Shown piece by piece: positions 1 to 7,153 of a stretch of 13,140 nucleotides of DNA. A program made the translations under genes and the position numbers. This DNA is from Candidatus Omnitrophota bacterium. GTDB lineage: Bacteria > Omnitrophota > Gorgyraeia > Gygaellales > Profunditerraquicolaceae. Location of the stretch: assembly GCA_017995695.1 (NCBI GenBank), contig JAGOIJ010000035.1, forward strand, positions 1 to 13,140. The letters run 5' to 3'. Position 1 is the first letter of the stretch; each line of letters opens with the position of its first letter. Below the pieces are notes generated by a model. That model was not told where the DNA came from and ran no database searches. It saw only the letters and a list, made by a program, of their open reading frames with translations.

Positions 1-1
1 T

Positions 2-169
2 GCAAATAACTATGGTAGTGATACTCTAATAGGTGGTGCAGGTCAAGATACTATTGATATGTATAATAACCTTGGGGCAAATCAAGGTGCAAATATAGTA
101 TTTAATAATATTATAGCATCAAATTTACACGCGCACAAACATTCCCCGCATCCCACGCACACACCCTGA
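2..169 (+). CDS. 3'-terminal fragment of an RTX calcium-binding protein, probably chimeric
   Basis: The reading frame is open from the left edge and ends at a TGA at 167-169. It encodes two tandem RTX nonapeptides, NNYGSDTLI and GGAGQDTID; the second fits the GGxGxDxUx consensus exactly. Such repeats form calcium-bound beta rolls in proteins secreted by type I systems. The RTX-like, AT-rich text lasts only to about base 115-125. After that the frame reads a His/Pro-rich string that is simply the antisense of the neighbouring ferredoxin gene. The true end of the protein is therefore not present. Composition and orientation differ from the rest of the window, so this piece may come from another genome or locus. 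RTX identity is well supported by motif, but the fragment is too short to name a family. Confidence 0.5.
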   Translation, partial: ANNYGSDTLIGGAGQDTIDMYNNLGANQGANIVFNNIIASNLHAHKHSPHPTHTP

Positions 170-828
170 TCAATAAAAGCCTTCTTCTTAACATAGGTAA
201 TGGCCTTTACCGGACAAATTGCGATGCAACAGCCGCAGGCAGTGCATCTTTTCTCTATCACGCTTGGCTTAAGCGAAGAATGTTGCACTTGCTTTGTCGC
301 CCGGCAACTCATCCCCATGGCAACATTTTTTATTGCGCCGGCGTATCCGGAAACAATATGCCCTGTTGCATGCGAAAGCACCAGTAGGCTATCCACCATC
401 CCCACAAACGACGGAGTTCTCACTTTTTTAATATCATTTGAGGAAACAGTAAACTCTTTTCCGTCATTGCCGAACACACCATCAGCAACGATGAACGGAG
501 CTCCTGTCTGTTCATAGGTGAATCCTTTTCTTTGCGCAAGTGCCAAATGATCAATTGCATTCTGCCGTTGCCCCTTATAGATAACGGACGTATCAAAGAG
601 AAACGGTTTTGCCTTCTGCTGCGCGATCGCAGCAATAATCATGCTAACTAATGCCGGATGAACATGATATACGCAATCGGTATCGCCGATAGTAATCTTA
701 ACCGGGACAAACTCTCCTTCTCTGAAGGTTAGGTGAGGATTTGCCTTTTCAATGAGTCGAGCGAGAGCTACCTGCCTCTCTTTTAGATGGGAAGAAGACA
801 ATGAAACAAAATAAACATCACTTTTCAT
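82..828 (-). CDS. DUF362 protein with two [4Fe-4S] ferredoxin motifs, C-terminus cut off
   Basis: This cytoplasmic iron-sulfur protein has an N-terminal DUF362 domain (about residues 1-185) followed by two 4Fe-4S motifs. The first uses C195, C198, C201 and C205, the second C224, C227, C230 and C234. Members of this family are presumed electron carriers of unknown substrate and are usually about 370 residues long, so the 248 residues here are short. From residue about 238 the protein reads non-homologous sequence from the RTX-like edge, so the real gene should continue beyond the junction. The ATG at 828 is chosen because an AGGAAG ribosome site precedes it and homology begins there; an upstream in-frame ATG at 936 lies inside the kinase gene. 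It overlaps the end of the histidine kinase by 11 bases, implying translational coupling and membership of the same operon. Family assignment is firm, function is unknown. Confidence 0.82.
   Translation of the reverse strand: MKSDVYFVSLSSSHLKERQVALARLIEKANPHLTFREGEFVPVKITIGDTDCVYHVHPALVSMIIAAIAQQKAKPFLFDTSVIYKGQRQNAIDHLALAQRKGFTYEQTGAPFIVADGVFGNDGKEFTVSSNDIKKVRTPSFVGMVDSLLVLSHATGHIVSGYAGAIKNVAMGMSCRATKQVQHSSLKPSVIEKRCTACGCCIAICPVKAITYVKKKAFIDQGVCVGCGECLCACKFDAIILLNTIFAP
110..126. other. Putative junction between unrelated sequences
   Basis: On the left lies AT-rich plus-strand RTX coding sequence. On the right lies a minus-strand ferredoxin domain that is conserved up to the residues CKFDA and then turns into a non-homologous tail ending at a stop at 82-84. 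Both genes lose their expected continuation at the same place, around base 115-120. This is what an assembly chimera or a recombination breakpoint looks like. The exact base cannot be fixed from this sequence alone. Confidence 0.55.
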
Positions 829-2020
829 TGTTTTCTTCCTCCCCGGGAGAAAGGGTAAAATAGAATGTTGTTCCCTCATCGACCTTACTTTCCACCCAGA
901 CGCGGCCTCCGTGACGGGCGATGATGCGTTTGACAATAGTCAAACCGATCCCCGTGCCTTCAAATTGATCTTGGGTATGCAAACGTTGAAAAGCAAAGAA
1001 TAACTTTTGGGCATTGTGCATATCAAAACCAGCCCCATTATCCTTCACAAAATAAACACACTCTGAACCTTCCTGCTTGCTGCCGACCTCAATACAGGCG
1101 GGATCTTTTCCGCGAGTGAACTTTATTGCATTAGACAGGAAATTTGTCAACACTTGCCTAAGTAAACCTTCATCCGCCTGGGCATTAGGAAGAGGCCCTA
1201 CGCGAAAATCAATCTTACGTTCAGGACAAAGATTCGAAAGCTCCTGGAATATCTCGGTTACTAAATCCCCGATAGCAGTATCTTTTATTTGTAACTCTTG
1301 ACGCTCAACCTTTGACAGCGCCAGCAGATCAACAATGAGTTGGCGCATCCGGTTAACATTACTAATAATGATATTTAGCTTACTTCTTGCGGCATCATCT
1401 AACCTATCCGCCCATTCTTCAAGCAACAAGCTGGCAAAACCCTCAATCACCATAAGAGGTGCCCGCAGATCATGAGCGGCGGAATAGCTGAACGCCTCAA
1501 GCTCTTTGTTAGCCATCTTCTCTCTTGCGAGCATCTCTTTTCTTAATGCCGCCAGCTTCGTCTGCAATTCAGATGCGCGAAACGCATCCGCAGTCAACTG
1601 CAAGAGCTGCGTCTCCATGGCCTTACGCTCGGTACTATCGATACTCACGCCTTGCATACGCACAGGCGCGCCAGTGGCATCGCGCTCAATATCAGCCTTG
1701 GTCACTAACCAATGGATACTTCCGTCGGGCCAAACCACCCGAAACTCGCTGTAATAGCTTGTGCCATTTTGTAATGCTAGGGTTAAGGCCTCATCAACTC
1801 GCTGACGATCATCAGGATGCAGCGCATGCAAGAAATTATCATAACTCAACGCTGTCCCGGCAGCAAAACCAAAAAGCTTGCTGCAGGTATCCGACAAGAC
1901 CAGTTCATTGCTTTTGGCATCTCGCCACCAAATCCCTGCCTGGGTCAAATCTGACAAAAGCTGAAGCTGTTGCTGAACGATGCGTAATCGCTCTTCTGCG
2001 CTGTTTCCTACCTGAGCCAT
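818..2020 (-). CDS. Soluble PAS-domain sensor histidine kinase
   Basis: The protein has 400 residues and no membrane segment or signal peptide, so it is a cytoplasmic kinase. A PAS fold (about 20-133, with the YYSEFRVVWPDGSIHW region) is followed by a short coiled linker (about 134-172). Next comes a HisKA dimerisation domain with the phospho-acceptor H183 in SAAHDLRAPL. The HATPase domain has an N box (N293, N297), a G1 box DNGAGFDM (327-334), an F-box region near 341 and a G2 box GTGIGL (355-360). All catalytic motifs look intact, so it should autophosphorylate. It most resembles phytochrome-type HisKA kinases but has no GAF or PHY domain. No response regulator is encoded in the window. The start lies 9 bases after the MscS stop with only a weak ribosome site, suggesting coupled translation. 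The signal sensed is unknown; the channel and lipoprotein neighbours hint at envelope or osmotic stress. Confidence 0.9.
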   Translation of the reverse strand: MAQVGNSAEERLRIVQQQLQLLSDLTQAGIWWRDAKSNELVLSDTCSKLFGFAAGTALSYDNFLHALHPDDRQRVDEALTLALQNGTSYYSEFRVVWPDGSIHWLVTKADIERDATGAPVRMQGVSIDSTERKAMETQLLQLTADAFRASELQTKLAALRKEMLAREKMANKELEAFSYSAAHDLRAPLMVIEGFASLLLEEWADRLDDAARSKLNIIISNVNRMRQLIVDLLALSKVERQELQIKDTAIGDLVTEIFQELSNLCPERKIDFRVGPLPNAQADEGLLRQVLTNFLSNAIKFTRGKDPACIEVGSKQEGSECVYFVKDNGAGFDMHNAQKLFFAFQRLHTQDQFEGTGIGLTIVKRIIARHGGRVWVESKVDEGTTFYFTLSPGEEENNEK

Positions 2021-2029
2021 AATTTACTT

Positions 2030-2551
2030 TTAAGCTTTCTTCGTTTCCCTGGGATGTATAACAATCTTATCTCCCGTAATCTTTGCGTTGGGAACGATAA
2101 TACGCTTTTGATCGGGAGCTGTCATCACCGTATTAAATATTTGGATTTCATCAACAATACCGCTGGCACCTCCTGCGTCCACCATATCTCCGACTTGAAA
2201 CGGCTGGAATATTACCAACATTACCCCTGCGGCAAAATTAGCTAACGACCCTTGCAAAGCCAGGCCAACAGCCAAGCCGGCCGCACCGATAATGGCGATA
2301 AAAGAATTGGTCTCAATGCCCAGTTTATTTAAAGCAGCAATAACGACAAAGATCAGAATACCAAAATAAACGATATTCTTCGAAAATACCGCCAATGTCT
2401 TATTGATCTTTGAACGCTCCATTGCCTTTTCAACTATTTGAGCAATAATACGCGCGACCCATTTGCCGATAATAAAAATAAGAATAGCGAAAACCAAATT
2501 CAAACCGTACTGAATTGCATAACCGTATATTTTATCAAGCGTTTCTTGCAT
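2030..2551 (-). CDS. mscS: Small-conductance mechanosensitive channel of the MscS family, short form
   Basis: This inner-membrane channel opens under membrane tension to release solutes during osmotic downshift. Membrane helices are visible at about 16-38, 56-78 and 84-115. The third is the pore helix with the alanine/glycine-rich pattern typical of MscS (AGLAVGLALQGSLANFAAGV). The beta domain follows (about 117-168), including FQPFQVGD and the VPNAKITGD motif. The protein ends at residue 173, just after the strand that normally leads into the C-terminal alpha/beta vestibule domain; E. coli MscS is 286 residues. There is no room for a frameshifted remainder because the kinase gene starts 9 bases later. 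A strong AAGGAG site precedes the ATG. The pore looks complete, but the cytoplasmic cage is missing. The symbol is given at family level. Confidence 0.88.
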   Translation of the reverse strand: MQETLDKIYGYAIQYGLNLVFAILIFIIGKWVARIIAQIVEKAMERSKINKTLAVFSKNIVYFGILIFVVIAALNKLGIETNSFIAIIGAAGLAVGLALQGSLANFAAGVMLVIFQPFQVGDMVDAGGASGIVDEIQIFNTVMTAPDQKRIIVPNAKITGDKIVIHPRETKKA

Positions 2552-2565
2552 AGGGCGACTCCTTC

Positions 2566-2907
2566 TTATCTAATGCCTAATTTATTTTTTAGCTCATCGG
2601 CTTTTTTCCTCGCCAATGCCTCTAGTTCAGCCTTTGCCTTCTCAATCAAGGTCTTTGCTTCTTGGGAATCCTTGTCAACGACTGATAACACATGCTGCGC
2701 AATAGTAATCGCTTCTTGAAAATCTTTAGAGTTATAAAAGGCCTTTGCCTGGCCAATCAAATAATTTGCCTGTTCCTGCACTGTTTGCATCGCTTTGGAA
2801 GTCTCGATAGCTTCTCTGCTTGAAGCAGCCTTCTTCGGTCCGCAACCGACTAACCCAACTCCAACCGCAAAGCTCACTATGGATAGCACTATAACTAATG
2901 TCTTCAT
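2566..2907 (-). CDS. Small helical lipoprotein
   Basis: This is a predicted lipoprotein of 113 residues. An MK start and hydrophobic stretch lead to the lipobox LVGC, with lipidated C22. The mature part (about 40-113) is almost wholly alpha-helical and charged, with a TPR-like pattern (AKAFYNSKDFQEAITIAQ) and an Ala/Lys/Glu-rich C-terminal helix. The function is not recognisable; TPR-like lipoproteins usually act as envelope scaffolds. The start at 2907 is fixed by a GGAAGGAG ribosome site with good spacing; an in-frame ATG 33 bases upstream lacks one and would bury the signal peptide. It lies 13 bases after the preceding lipoprotein gene and 14 bases before mscS, so it belongs to the same operon. 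Confidence 0.8.
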   Translation of the reverse strand: MKTLVIVLSIVSFAVGVGLVGCGPKKAASSREAIETSKAMQTVQEQANYLIGQAKAFYNSKDFQEAITIAQHVLSVVDKDSQEAKTLIEKAKAELEALARKKADELKNKLGIR

Positions 2908-2920
2908 CAATGGCTCCTTC

Positions 2921-3280
2921 CTATTGTTTTCTTTCTCCAAGAAAATCTCCCTTATTGGTAAAATATCGCGTAATGCCTTGCGCAGGATTATATACTGAAA
3001 ATCCCCATCGCTGCTCGTTAATTAAAGCTTCACCTCCTTTTTTAGGCTCAACGCTCAATGGTTGTTGCTCTCCGGGAATGGTAGCAGGCTGAATAATCGG
3101 TTGCGCTGGATACTCTGCGCCTAACGGCTCTTTTTGCACAATCATAGGCTCTGCAGGAGCTACCGCTAATGGCTTAGCTACTTGAGGAACTTCCTGCGTT
3201 AGCTTATCTTGAGGCTCCTTTTTCTGGGTACAGCCGAAACACAAAGCTATAATCATAAAAAGGAATAAAAGTTGACGCAT
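2921..3280 (-). CDS. Small proline-rich lipoprotein
   Basis: This 119-residue exported protein begins MRQLLFLFM and has a hydrophobic core ending in CFGC, a slightly unusual lipobox because Cys and Phe occupy -3 and -2. A Pro/Gln/Val-rich, probably disordered linker (about 25-85) follows, as in lipoproteins that span the periplasm. A small conserved-looking C-terminal segment (WGFSVYNPAQGITRYF) ends the protein. No family is recognised. An AAAGGGG ribosome site fixes the start at 3280, rather than an upstream in-frame ATG at 3328. It is the first gene of the operon, directly downstream of a TTGACA-type promoter at 3327-3354. Lipidation is inferred from the motif only. Confidence 0.72.
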   Translation of the reverse strand: MRQLLFLFMIIALCFGCTQKKEPQDKLTQEVPQVAKPLAVAPAEPMIVQKEPLGAEYPAQPIIQPATIPGEQQPLSVEPKKGGEALINEQRWGFSVYNPAQGITRYFTNKGDFLGERKQ

Positions 3281-3326
3281 GCTACCACCCCTTTCTAAAG
3301 GAAAAGCATTAACAGCACATAACTTC

Positions 3327-3354
3327 ATGCTACATAATAAAATACGGTTGTCAA
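3327..3354 (-). promoter_or_regulatory. Sigma70-type promoter for the lipoprotein-mscS-kinase operon
   Basis: On the minus strand a perfect -35 TTGACA (3349-3354) is followed after 16 bases by TAGCAT (3327-3332), a 4-of-6 match to the -10 consensus. It lies 46 bases upstream of the first start codon and just after the terminator of the preceding gene, which is where an operon promoter is expected. No operator is evident. Confidence 0.6.
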
Positions 3355-3392
3355 GCAGAATATCGTTACAAAAATACTGCTAAAAGGCGGCG

Positions 3393-3421
3393 AAAAAATA
3401 GGCTGGCATTCAAGCCAGCCT
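3393..3421 (-). terminator. Rho-independent terminator after the DUF4337 gene
   Basis: Read on the minus strand, an 8-bp perfect stem (AGGCTGGC / GCCAGCCT, with a 6-base loop) is followed by A and then six T residues. It lies 54 bases beyond the stop codon of the DUF4337 gene and just before the next promoter, so it separates the two operons. Confidence 0.85.
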
Positions 3422-3435
3422 AGTCTTGCTAAAAC

Positions 3436-3476
3436 AAAAAAACGGACAAGCTACCATCAACTGCCTTTGATAGCTT
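3436..3476 (-). terminator. Possible upstream tandem terminator
   Basis: On the minus strand AAGCTATCAA pairs with a downstream TTGA and TAGCTT across a three-base bulge. A run of seven T residues follows 5 bases later (3436-3442). The hairpin starts inside the stop codon of the DUF4337 gene. It is weaker than the hairpin at 3393-3421 and would make a tandem pair with it. Confidence 0.5.
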
Positions 3477-4014
3477 AAAACAAAAGCGGTTGCAAAAATA
3501 AACCATATCCTAAGAGCACGATCGCGATAGAACCAAATACCAGCCCAAAAATCCACATGAATTTCTTCTTAAGCAAGGCGCTGACCGAGGAAAGCATGAT
3601 GGCTATTTGAAAAAAAACAACTGCCGCTGAAAAATAATTGCCTTTTCTCGCTAGCAATTTGTTCTTGTGCGCAAGCTCCTCGGCTTCTTGCCGGATCTGG
3701 TTTTTCTCTGAATCGTACCGCTGAATTTCTTGCGCGGAAGCTTTGAGTTTTTCGACATAAGCGGCTTTTTGCTCAACATTGGTAGCCCCGAGAACGTCGA
3801 CTTCAAAAGCGTTTTTCTGCGACTCAACTAAATTCTGCTTAATGCTCTTGGCCTGGTAATACGCCCATTTGCTTGCCTCAAGCGCAGTATAAAGCTGTGT
3901 TCTCGTCACGCATGCTGCCCCACGAGATGCTGCGATAGCTGTCATAACTGCAAGACAGGTTGTGGTAATGGCAACACCCTTCATCCATTTTTCCGCTAAT
4001 AACTCTGCCACCAT
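3475..4014 (-). CDS. DUF4337 family membrane protein
   Basis: This 179-residue protein has one N-terminal membrane helix (about 13-30) and a soluble charged helical region (about 45-122). Two closely spaced C-terminal membrane helices follow (about 127-147 and 152-174). The segment WAYYQAKSIKQN after the first helix is the hallmark of the DUF4337 family, whose function is unknown. The central region is coiled-coil-like (EIQRYDSEKNQIRQEAEEL). A strong AGGAGG site precedes the start. It is the last gene of a minus-strand group, 27 bases after the Lys/Glu/Ala-rich exported protein, and is followed by tandem terminators. The family call is good; a role in the envelope is inferred only from topology and neighbours. 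Confidence 0.82.
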   Translation of the reverse strand: MVAELLAEKWMKGVAITTTCLAVMTAIAASRGAACVTRTQLYTALEASKWAYYQAKSIKQNLVESQKNAFEVDVLGATNVEQKAAYVEKLKASAQEIQRYDSEKNQIRQEAEELAHKNKLLARKGNYFSAAVVFFQIAIMLSSVSALLKKKFMWIFGLVFGSIAIVLLGYGLFLQPLLF

Positions 4015-4041
4015 GCCCTCCTGTGAAGTTTAACAAAGATG

Positions 4042-4341
4042 TTATCTTTCTAACTTCTTTAACTCCCTTTCAGCCTCTCTTTGTTTCTTTTGTGCTTCTT
4101 TCTCTGCTTTCTTCCTAGCTTTTTCAGCTTCTTTTTTTGCCTTAGCTGCTTCTTTTTCCGCCAGCTTTTTCGCTTTTTTTGCTTCTACCTCTGCTTTTTG
4201 CGCGCTCTTTTTTGCTTCGATCTTTGCTTTCTTCTCATCTTTGCTTAAGCCACCCAAATGCAATCCTTTATCTGCTGCAAAGATACACCGCGGTGAAATT
4301 AGCAAAGCCATAGCAAAAAGAAAAACAGTAATTCTCTTCAT
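4042..4341 (-). CDS. Exported Lys/Glu/Ala-rich single-helix protein
   Basis: This 99-residue protein has a typical signal peptide (MKRITVFLFAMALLISPRCIFA, cleavage likely after residue 22). From about residue 33 to the end there is an almost uninterrupted run of Lys, Glu and Ala, with Arg, in repeats such as KKAEKEA. This composition gives a long, highly charged single alpha helix, like the periplasm-spanning part of TolA. There is no globular domain and no membrane anchor after cleavage. The start at 4341 is set by an AAGGAG site six bases upstream; an in-frame ATG at 4371 lacks one. No family is recognised, and similarity searches will hit unrelated low-complexity proteins. A structural or nucleoid/envelope-binding role is possible but unproven. 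Confidence 0.7.
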   Translation of the reverse strand: MKRITVFLFAMALLISPRCIFAADKGLHLGGLSKDEKKAKIEAKKSAQKAEVEAKKAKKLAEKEAAKAKKEAEKARKKAEKEAQKKQREAERELKKLER

Positions 4342-4381
4342 GCATACTCCTTTAGTTAAGTAGCGAAACAATAATGGAAAA

Positions 4382-4546
4382 TTATTTTTTATCAGTTAAA
4401 ACTAACCAGAGCGCGTGGATTACGCCTGGAAGCAAAAACAAAAGCGACAAAACAATATTAATCCAAAAATGAGTAGTGAGCCCCACCTGCATAAACGCAG
4501 CTACTGGCGGAAGAACAATTGCCAAGATTACCTTTACGAGCTTCAT
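4382..4546 (-). CDS. Pmp3/YqaE family small membrane protein
   Basis: This 54-residue protein has two membrane helices, at about 3-20 and 27-51. It carries the family signature almost intact: LPPVAAFMQVGL then HFWINIVLSLL and LPGVIHALW. Pmp3/YqaE proteins are tiny proteolipids of the cytoplasmic membrane linked to salt and membrane-potential stress in yeast, plants and bacteria. The ATG at 4546 is preceded by an AGGGGAGG ribosome site. The gene sits 47 bases after the AsmA-like gene and 40 bases before the exported helix gene, all on the same strand, so it is probably co-transcribed with them. The match to the family is strong despite the short length. Confidence 0.9.
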   Translation of the reverse strand: MKLVKVILAIVLPPVAAFMQVGLTTHFWINIVLSLLFLLPGVIHALWLVLTDKK

Positions 4547-4593
4547 TACACACCTCCCCTTGGTTATGGTGCCTGGTTATCGTTGCATCATCA

Positions 4594-6339
4594 TTACGGA
4601 TTAGGCGCTGGTTCTGCTGCTGGCTCTTTTGGTTTAAGCGCCTTATCAATAACCTTCAAGATTTGCGTTTTCGCTTGATTGGCAATCAACTTTTGAGCAA
4701 TGTACCCTGCATCAACGCTCAATTTGACGCCTGCCGCCTTCCCGGAAAGCTTAAGAGGAAATAAAATCTGCTTATCTGCGCCAAGCAAATACTCAAGCTC
4801 CGGAACTTTTGTTATCATGGCTGCTGACAGATCTTCAGGAATCAAAAAAGAGCCTTCCATCGCATACGAGCCATCAAAACCAACCTCTGCATTGCTCTTA
4901 AGAGAAAACGCGTCAGCGGTAACAGTCGTATCTCTGAAGATTAAACGGCCTTTATCGATCTCGACAGCCAGTGTCATATCCGATAATGCAGTATCCTTCT
5001 TTGCCAATGATTGTTTATAACGCTCTGGCAGCGCGGACTCGATCTTTGCTGCGATGCCCGGAAACATTGTAAGCTTACCCATAACTTGCTGAAACACATT
5101 CATATTTTCAAGCACGATATTCTTTAAGACTGCGGACCCTGAACCTGATAGCGAGGAAGAAAGCATCTCCGGGGTAAATCCTTGGCCTTTTACTTGTAAC
5201 GTGCCAGAAGCTATCCCCTTAGCCTTAACAGGAGCTTTATCCGCGGCAACAAGATCTTCAATCAATAGATTTTCTGCATCTGCTGCCATAGCGAATTCCT
5301 GGCTGGTCAAATAATTGTCAACAGAACCTGCCCCTTTAATAATCCCTGTGCCAAGAGAGGCAGTTACGGAATCCAGGATGATTTTTGCCTGTGTAATTTG
5401 AGCCTTTGCTTGGATATTCTCGATTGGCTTAGCCAATTCCTTCAGATACACAGCTCCATCCGCTAATGCAATATTGCCTGCTAAGGCCACAAGCCCTGTC
5501 GGGCCGGCAGTCATCCGCTCAATATCCAGGCGCGCCGCACCCTTAAGGCTCGCCGGCAACACCACACCCTTAGTCATCGGTAAAGCATCAGGAATTTTTT
5601 CTAAAAGGACTTGGGAAAGATCGCTTTCTCCTTTTATCTGGGAAAGCGTAACGGAACCGGTTGATAGATCAAGCTGCGCTTTGCCGGATAGGCGGATATT
5701 TCTCTGGGCACTCAACACGGCAGCCTCTGCAGTGAACGTAAAAACATCGGTCAGGGAAATATCTTTTACCTCAAACTGAACATCATTAATCGCCAGCTCT
5801 ATGCGCGGTTCAAAGGCATAATCAAGATATACTATTGTGCCACCTGAACCCCTTAGCGAAGATATCAATAGTGCCGGCATAGCCGCAGGCGCTGCGCCTT
5901 TTTCTGGCTTCTGCGCGGTTTCAGATTCGGCAGGCTTGGCAATGCTTTGAAGATTAATACTTCCGTCTTTCTGACGAATGATTGTTGCCTGGAATTGATC
6001 AACGATTATGTGAGCGATATGAATCTTGCGTTGCGTAATGCTGCCGAGCAGATCAATACCAAGGGCAACATTATTAACGGTAAGAAAATTTTCTTTCGCA
6101 AACGCAGGATCATCAGCAATTACTAGATTAGCGATATTAAGGCTTACGCCTTGACGTACGGAAAACGCAAGCTTAGCCTTTTCAAAATCAACGTTGCGTT
6201 TCAAAGCGCTACTTGCCTGACTGATAATCTGAGGTTTATATCGATTAATGTCAAACGTTTTGATAAACACGACAATCGCTATTGCAAGAACAAGGATCAA
6301 CAAAAAACAAGAGATTAACACCACTTTGAGAATCTTCAT
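4594..6339 (-). CDS. AsmA family envelope protein
   Basis: This 581-residue protein is anchored in the inner membrane by one N-terminal helix (about 5-27), with the remainder in the periplasm. The segment just after the anchor (FDINRYKPQI, then the NVDFEKAKLAFS region) is the classic AsmA N-terminal motif. The rest is long beta-rich sequence ending in the AsmA-like C-terminal region (DMTLAVEIDKGRLIF and following). The tail is Pro/Ala/Glu-rich. AsmA proteins form bridge-like hydrophobic grooves thought to move phospholipids between membranes; that is family knowledge, not shown here. An AGGGGG ribosome site precedes the start. It heads a minus-strand group with the Pmp3, exported helix and DUF4337 genes. 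The length is close to E. coli AsmA (617). Confidence 0.88.
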   Translation of the reverse strand: MKILKVVLISCFLLILVLAIAIVVFIKTFDINRYKPQIISQASSALKRNVDFEKAKLAFSVRQGVSLNIANLVIADDPAFAKENFLTVNNVALGIDLLGSITQRKIHIAHIIVDQFQATIIRQKDGSINLQSIAKPAESETAQKPEKGAAPAAMPALLISSLRGSGGTIVYLDYAFEPRIELAINDVQFEVKDISLTDVFTFTAEAAVLSAQRNIRLSGKAQLDLSTGSVTLSQIKGESDLSQVLLEKIPDALPMTKGVVLPASLKGAARLDIERMTAGPTGLVALAGNIALADGAVYLKELAKPIENIQAKAQITQAKIILDSVTASLGTGIIKGAGSVDNYLTSQEFAMAADAENLLIEDLVAADKAPVKAKGIASGTLQVKGQGFTPEMLSSSLSGSGSAVLKNIVLENMNVFQQVMGKLTMFPGIAAKIESALPERYKQSLAKKDTALSDMTLAVEIDKGRLIFRDTTVTADAFSLKSNAEVGFDGSYAMEGSFLIPEDLSAAMITKVPELEYLLGADKQILFPLKLSGKAAGVKLSVDAGYIAQKLIANQAKTQILKVIDKALKPKEPAAEPAPNP

Positions 6340-6371
6340 TTAACTACCCCCTACAACCAATGGCAACAAAT

Positions 6372-6401
6372 ACTATAACGTAATTAAATACATATCACCA
6401 A
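6372..6401 (-). promoter_or_regulatory. Possible promoter of the AsmA gene group
   Basis: On the minus strand TTGGTG (6396-6401) and TATAGT (6372-6377) are separated by 18 bases, starting 32 bases upstream of the AsmA start codon. The -10 is a 5-of-6 match and the -35 is weak. The site lies in the 74-base gap after the DUF4197 gene, where no clear terminator is seen, so read-through from upstream is also possible. Confidence 0.4.
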
Positions 6402-6413
6402 ACATCATTCAGG

Positions 6414-7139
6414 TTATTTAAAAACTTCTTGTAAAACACTCGTTACCCTTGCTGCTGGATCAGTACGGATTTTTCCCTCTTCCTTTGCCAACATCGTAAA
6501 TAACCCATCGAGCGCTTTGGAAGAAACATAATCCTTAATATTGACGCCTTTTGCGTATGATCCCACAACAGGCAAATCTTTTGCCATAGTAATGATCTCT
6601 TCAAACTTTTTCGTAACGGCAAACTCATTTATCGACTTTTGAACTAACGGTTGAAATTGAGCAAGCAGCTTCTTAGACGTCTTGGCTTTCAAATATTCAG
6701 TCGCAGCGGTATTGCCACCTTTAAAAATCTTCTGCACGTCATCAAACGACATATCAGCAATAGCGGTTGAAAAAATATCGGCAGCGGCAGGAGCGGCATT
6801 TTCTGCAGCGCGGTTCATGCTCAGGACGAACTCATCAATCCGAGATCCGAGCCCTGCGCTGCGTAACATTGGCTCAAACTTCCTGATGGTTTCAGGCAAC
6901 AAAACCTTCACCGCTTGATTGGCAAAATACCCATCTTTCTTGCCCAACGAGGTAATTGCATTTTCAATCCCAACCTTTAACGCTTCTTTGAGTCCTGCGC
7001 CAATTTTGGTATCGCTAAGCTTTGTAGCGGCTCCTTTATCGAATACGTTTTTGAGCCAATCAAAAGAACCGGCATGCGCCTCAAAGCAAACGCACAGCAC
7101 TAAAAACGATAAACTCAAACCGACGATTTTTTTCTTCAT
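6414..7139 (-). CDS. DUF4197 family exported protein
   Basis: This 241-residue protein has a signal peptide (MKKKIVGLSLSFLVLCVCFE, cleavage likely after the following AHA). The mature part is a mostly helical DUF4197 domain. Typical features are the early IGAGLKEALKVGIENAI segment, the GYFANQAVKVLLPE stretch and the GLFTMLAKEEGKIRTDPAAR end. The family is periplasmic or outer-membrane associated in Gram-negatives and has no known function. A GTG three bases upstream is also in frame, but the ATG at 7139 has better spacing from AGGA. It begins 14 bases after the mscL stop, so the two genes are very likely co-transcribed. Confidence 0.85.
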   Translation of the reverse strand: MKKKIVGLSLSFLVLCVCFEAHAGSFDWLKNVFDKGAATKLSDTKIGAGLKEALKVGIENAITSLGKKDGYFANQAVKVLLPETIRKFEPMLRSAGLGSRIDEFVLSMNRAAENAAPAAADIFSTAIADMSFDDVQKIFKGGNTAATEYLKAKTSKKLLAQFQPLVQKSINEFAVTKKFEEIITMAKDLPVVGSYAKGVNIKDYVSSKALDGLFTMLAKEEGKIRTDPAARVTSVLQEVFK

Positions 7140-7153
7140 CACCTCATCCTGCT

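Noticed and set aside
1525..2022. 165-codon plus-strand open frame
   Set aside because: It lies wholly antisense to the histidine kinase, has no ribosome site and encodes no recognisable domain.
2030..2551. Frameshifted full-length MscS
   Set aside because: The kinase gene begins 9 bases after the stop, so there is no room for a displaced C-terminal domain in another frame.
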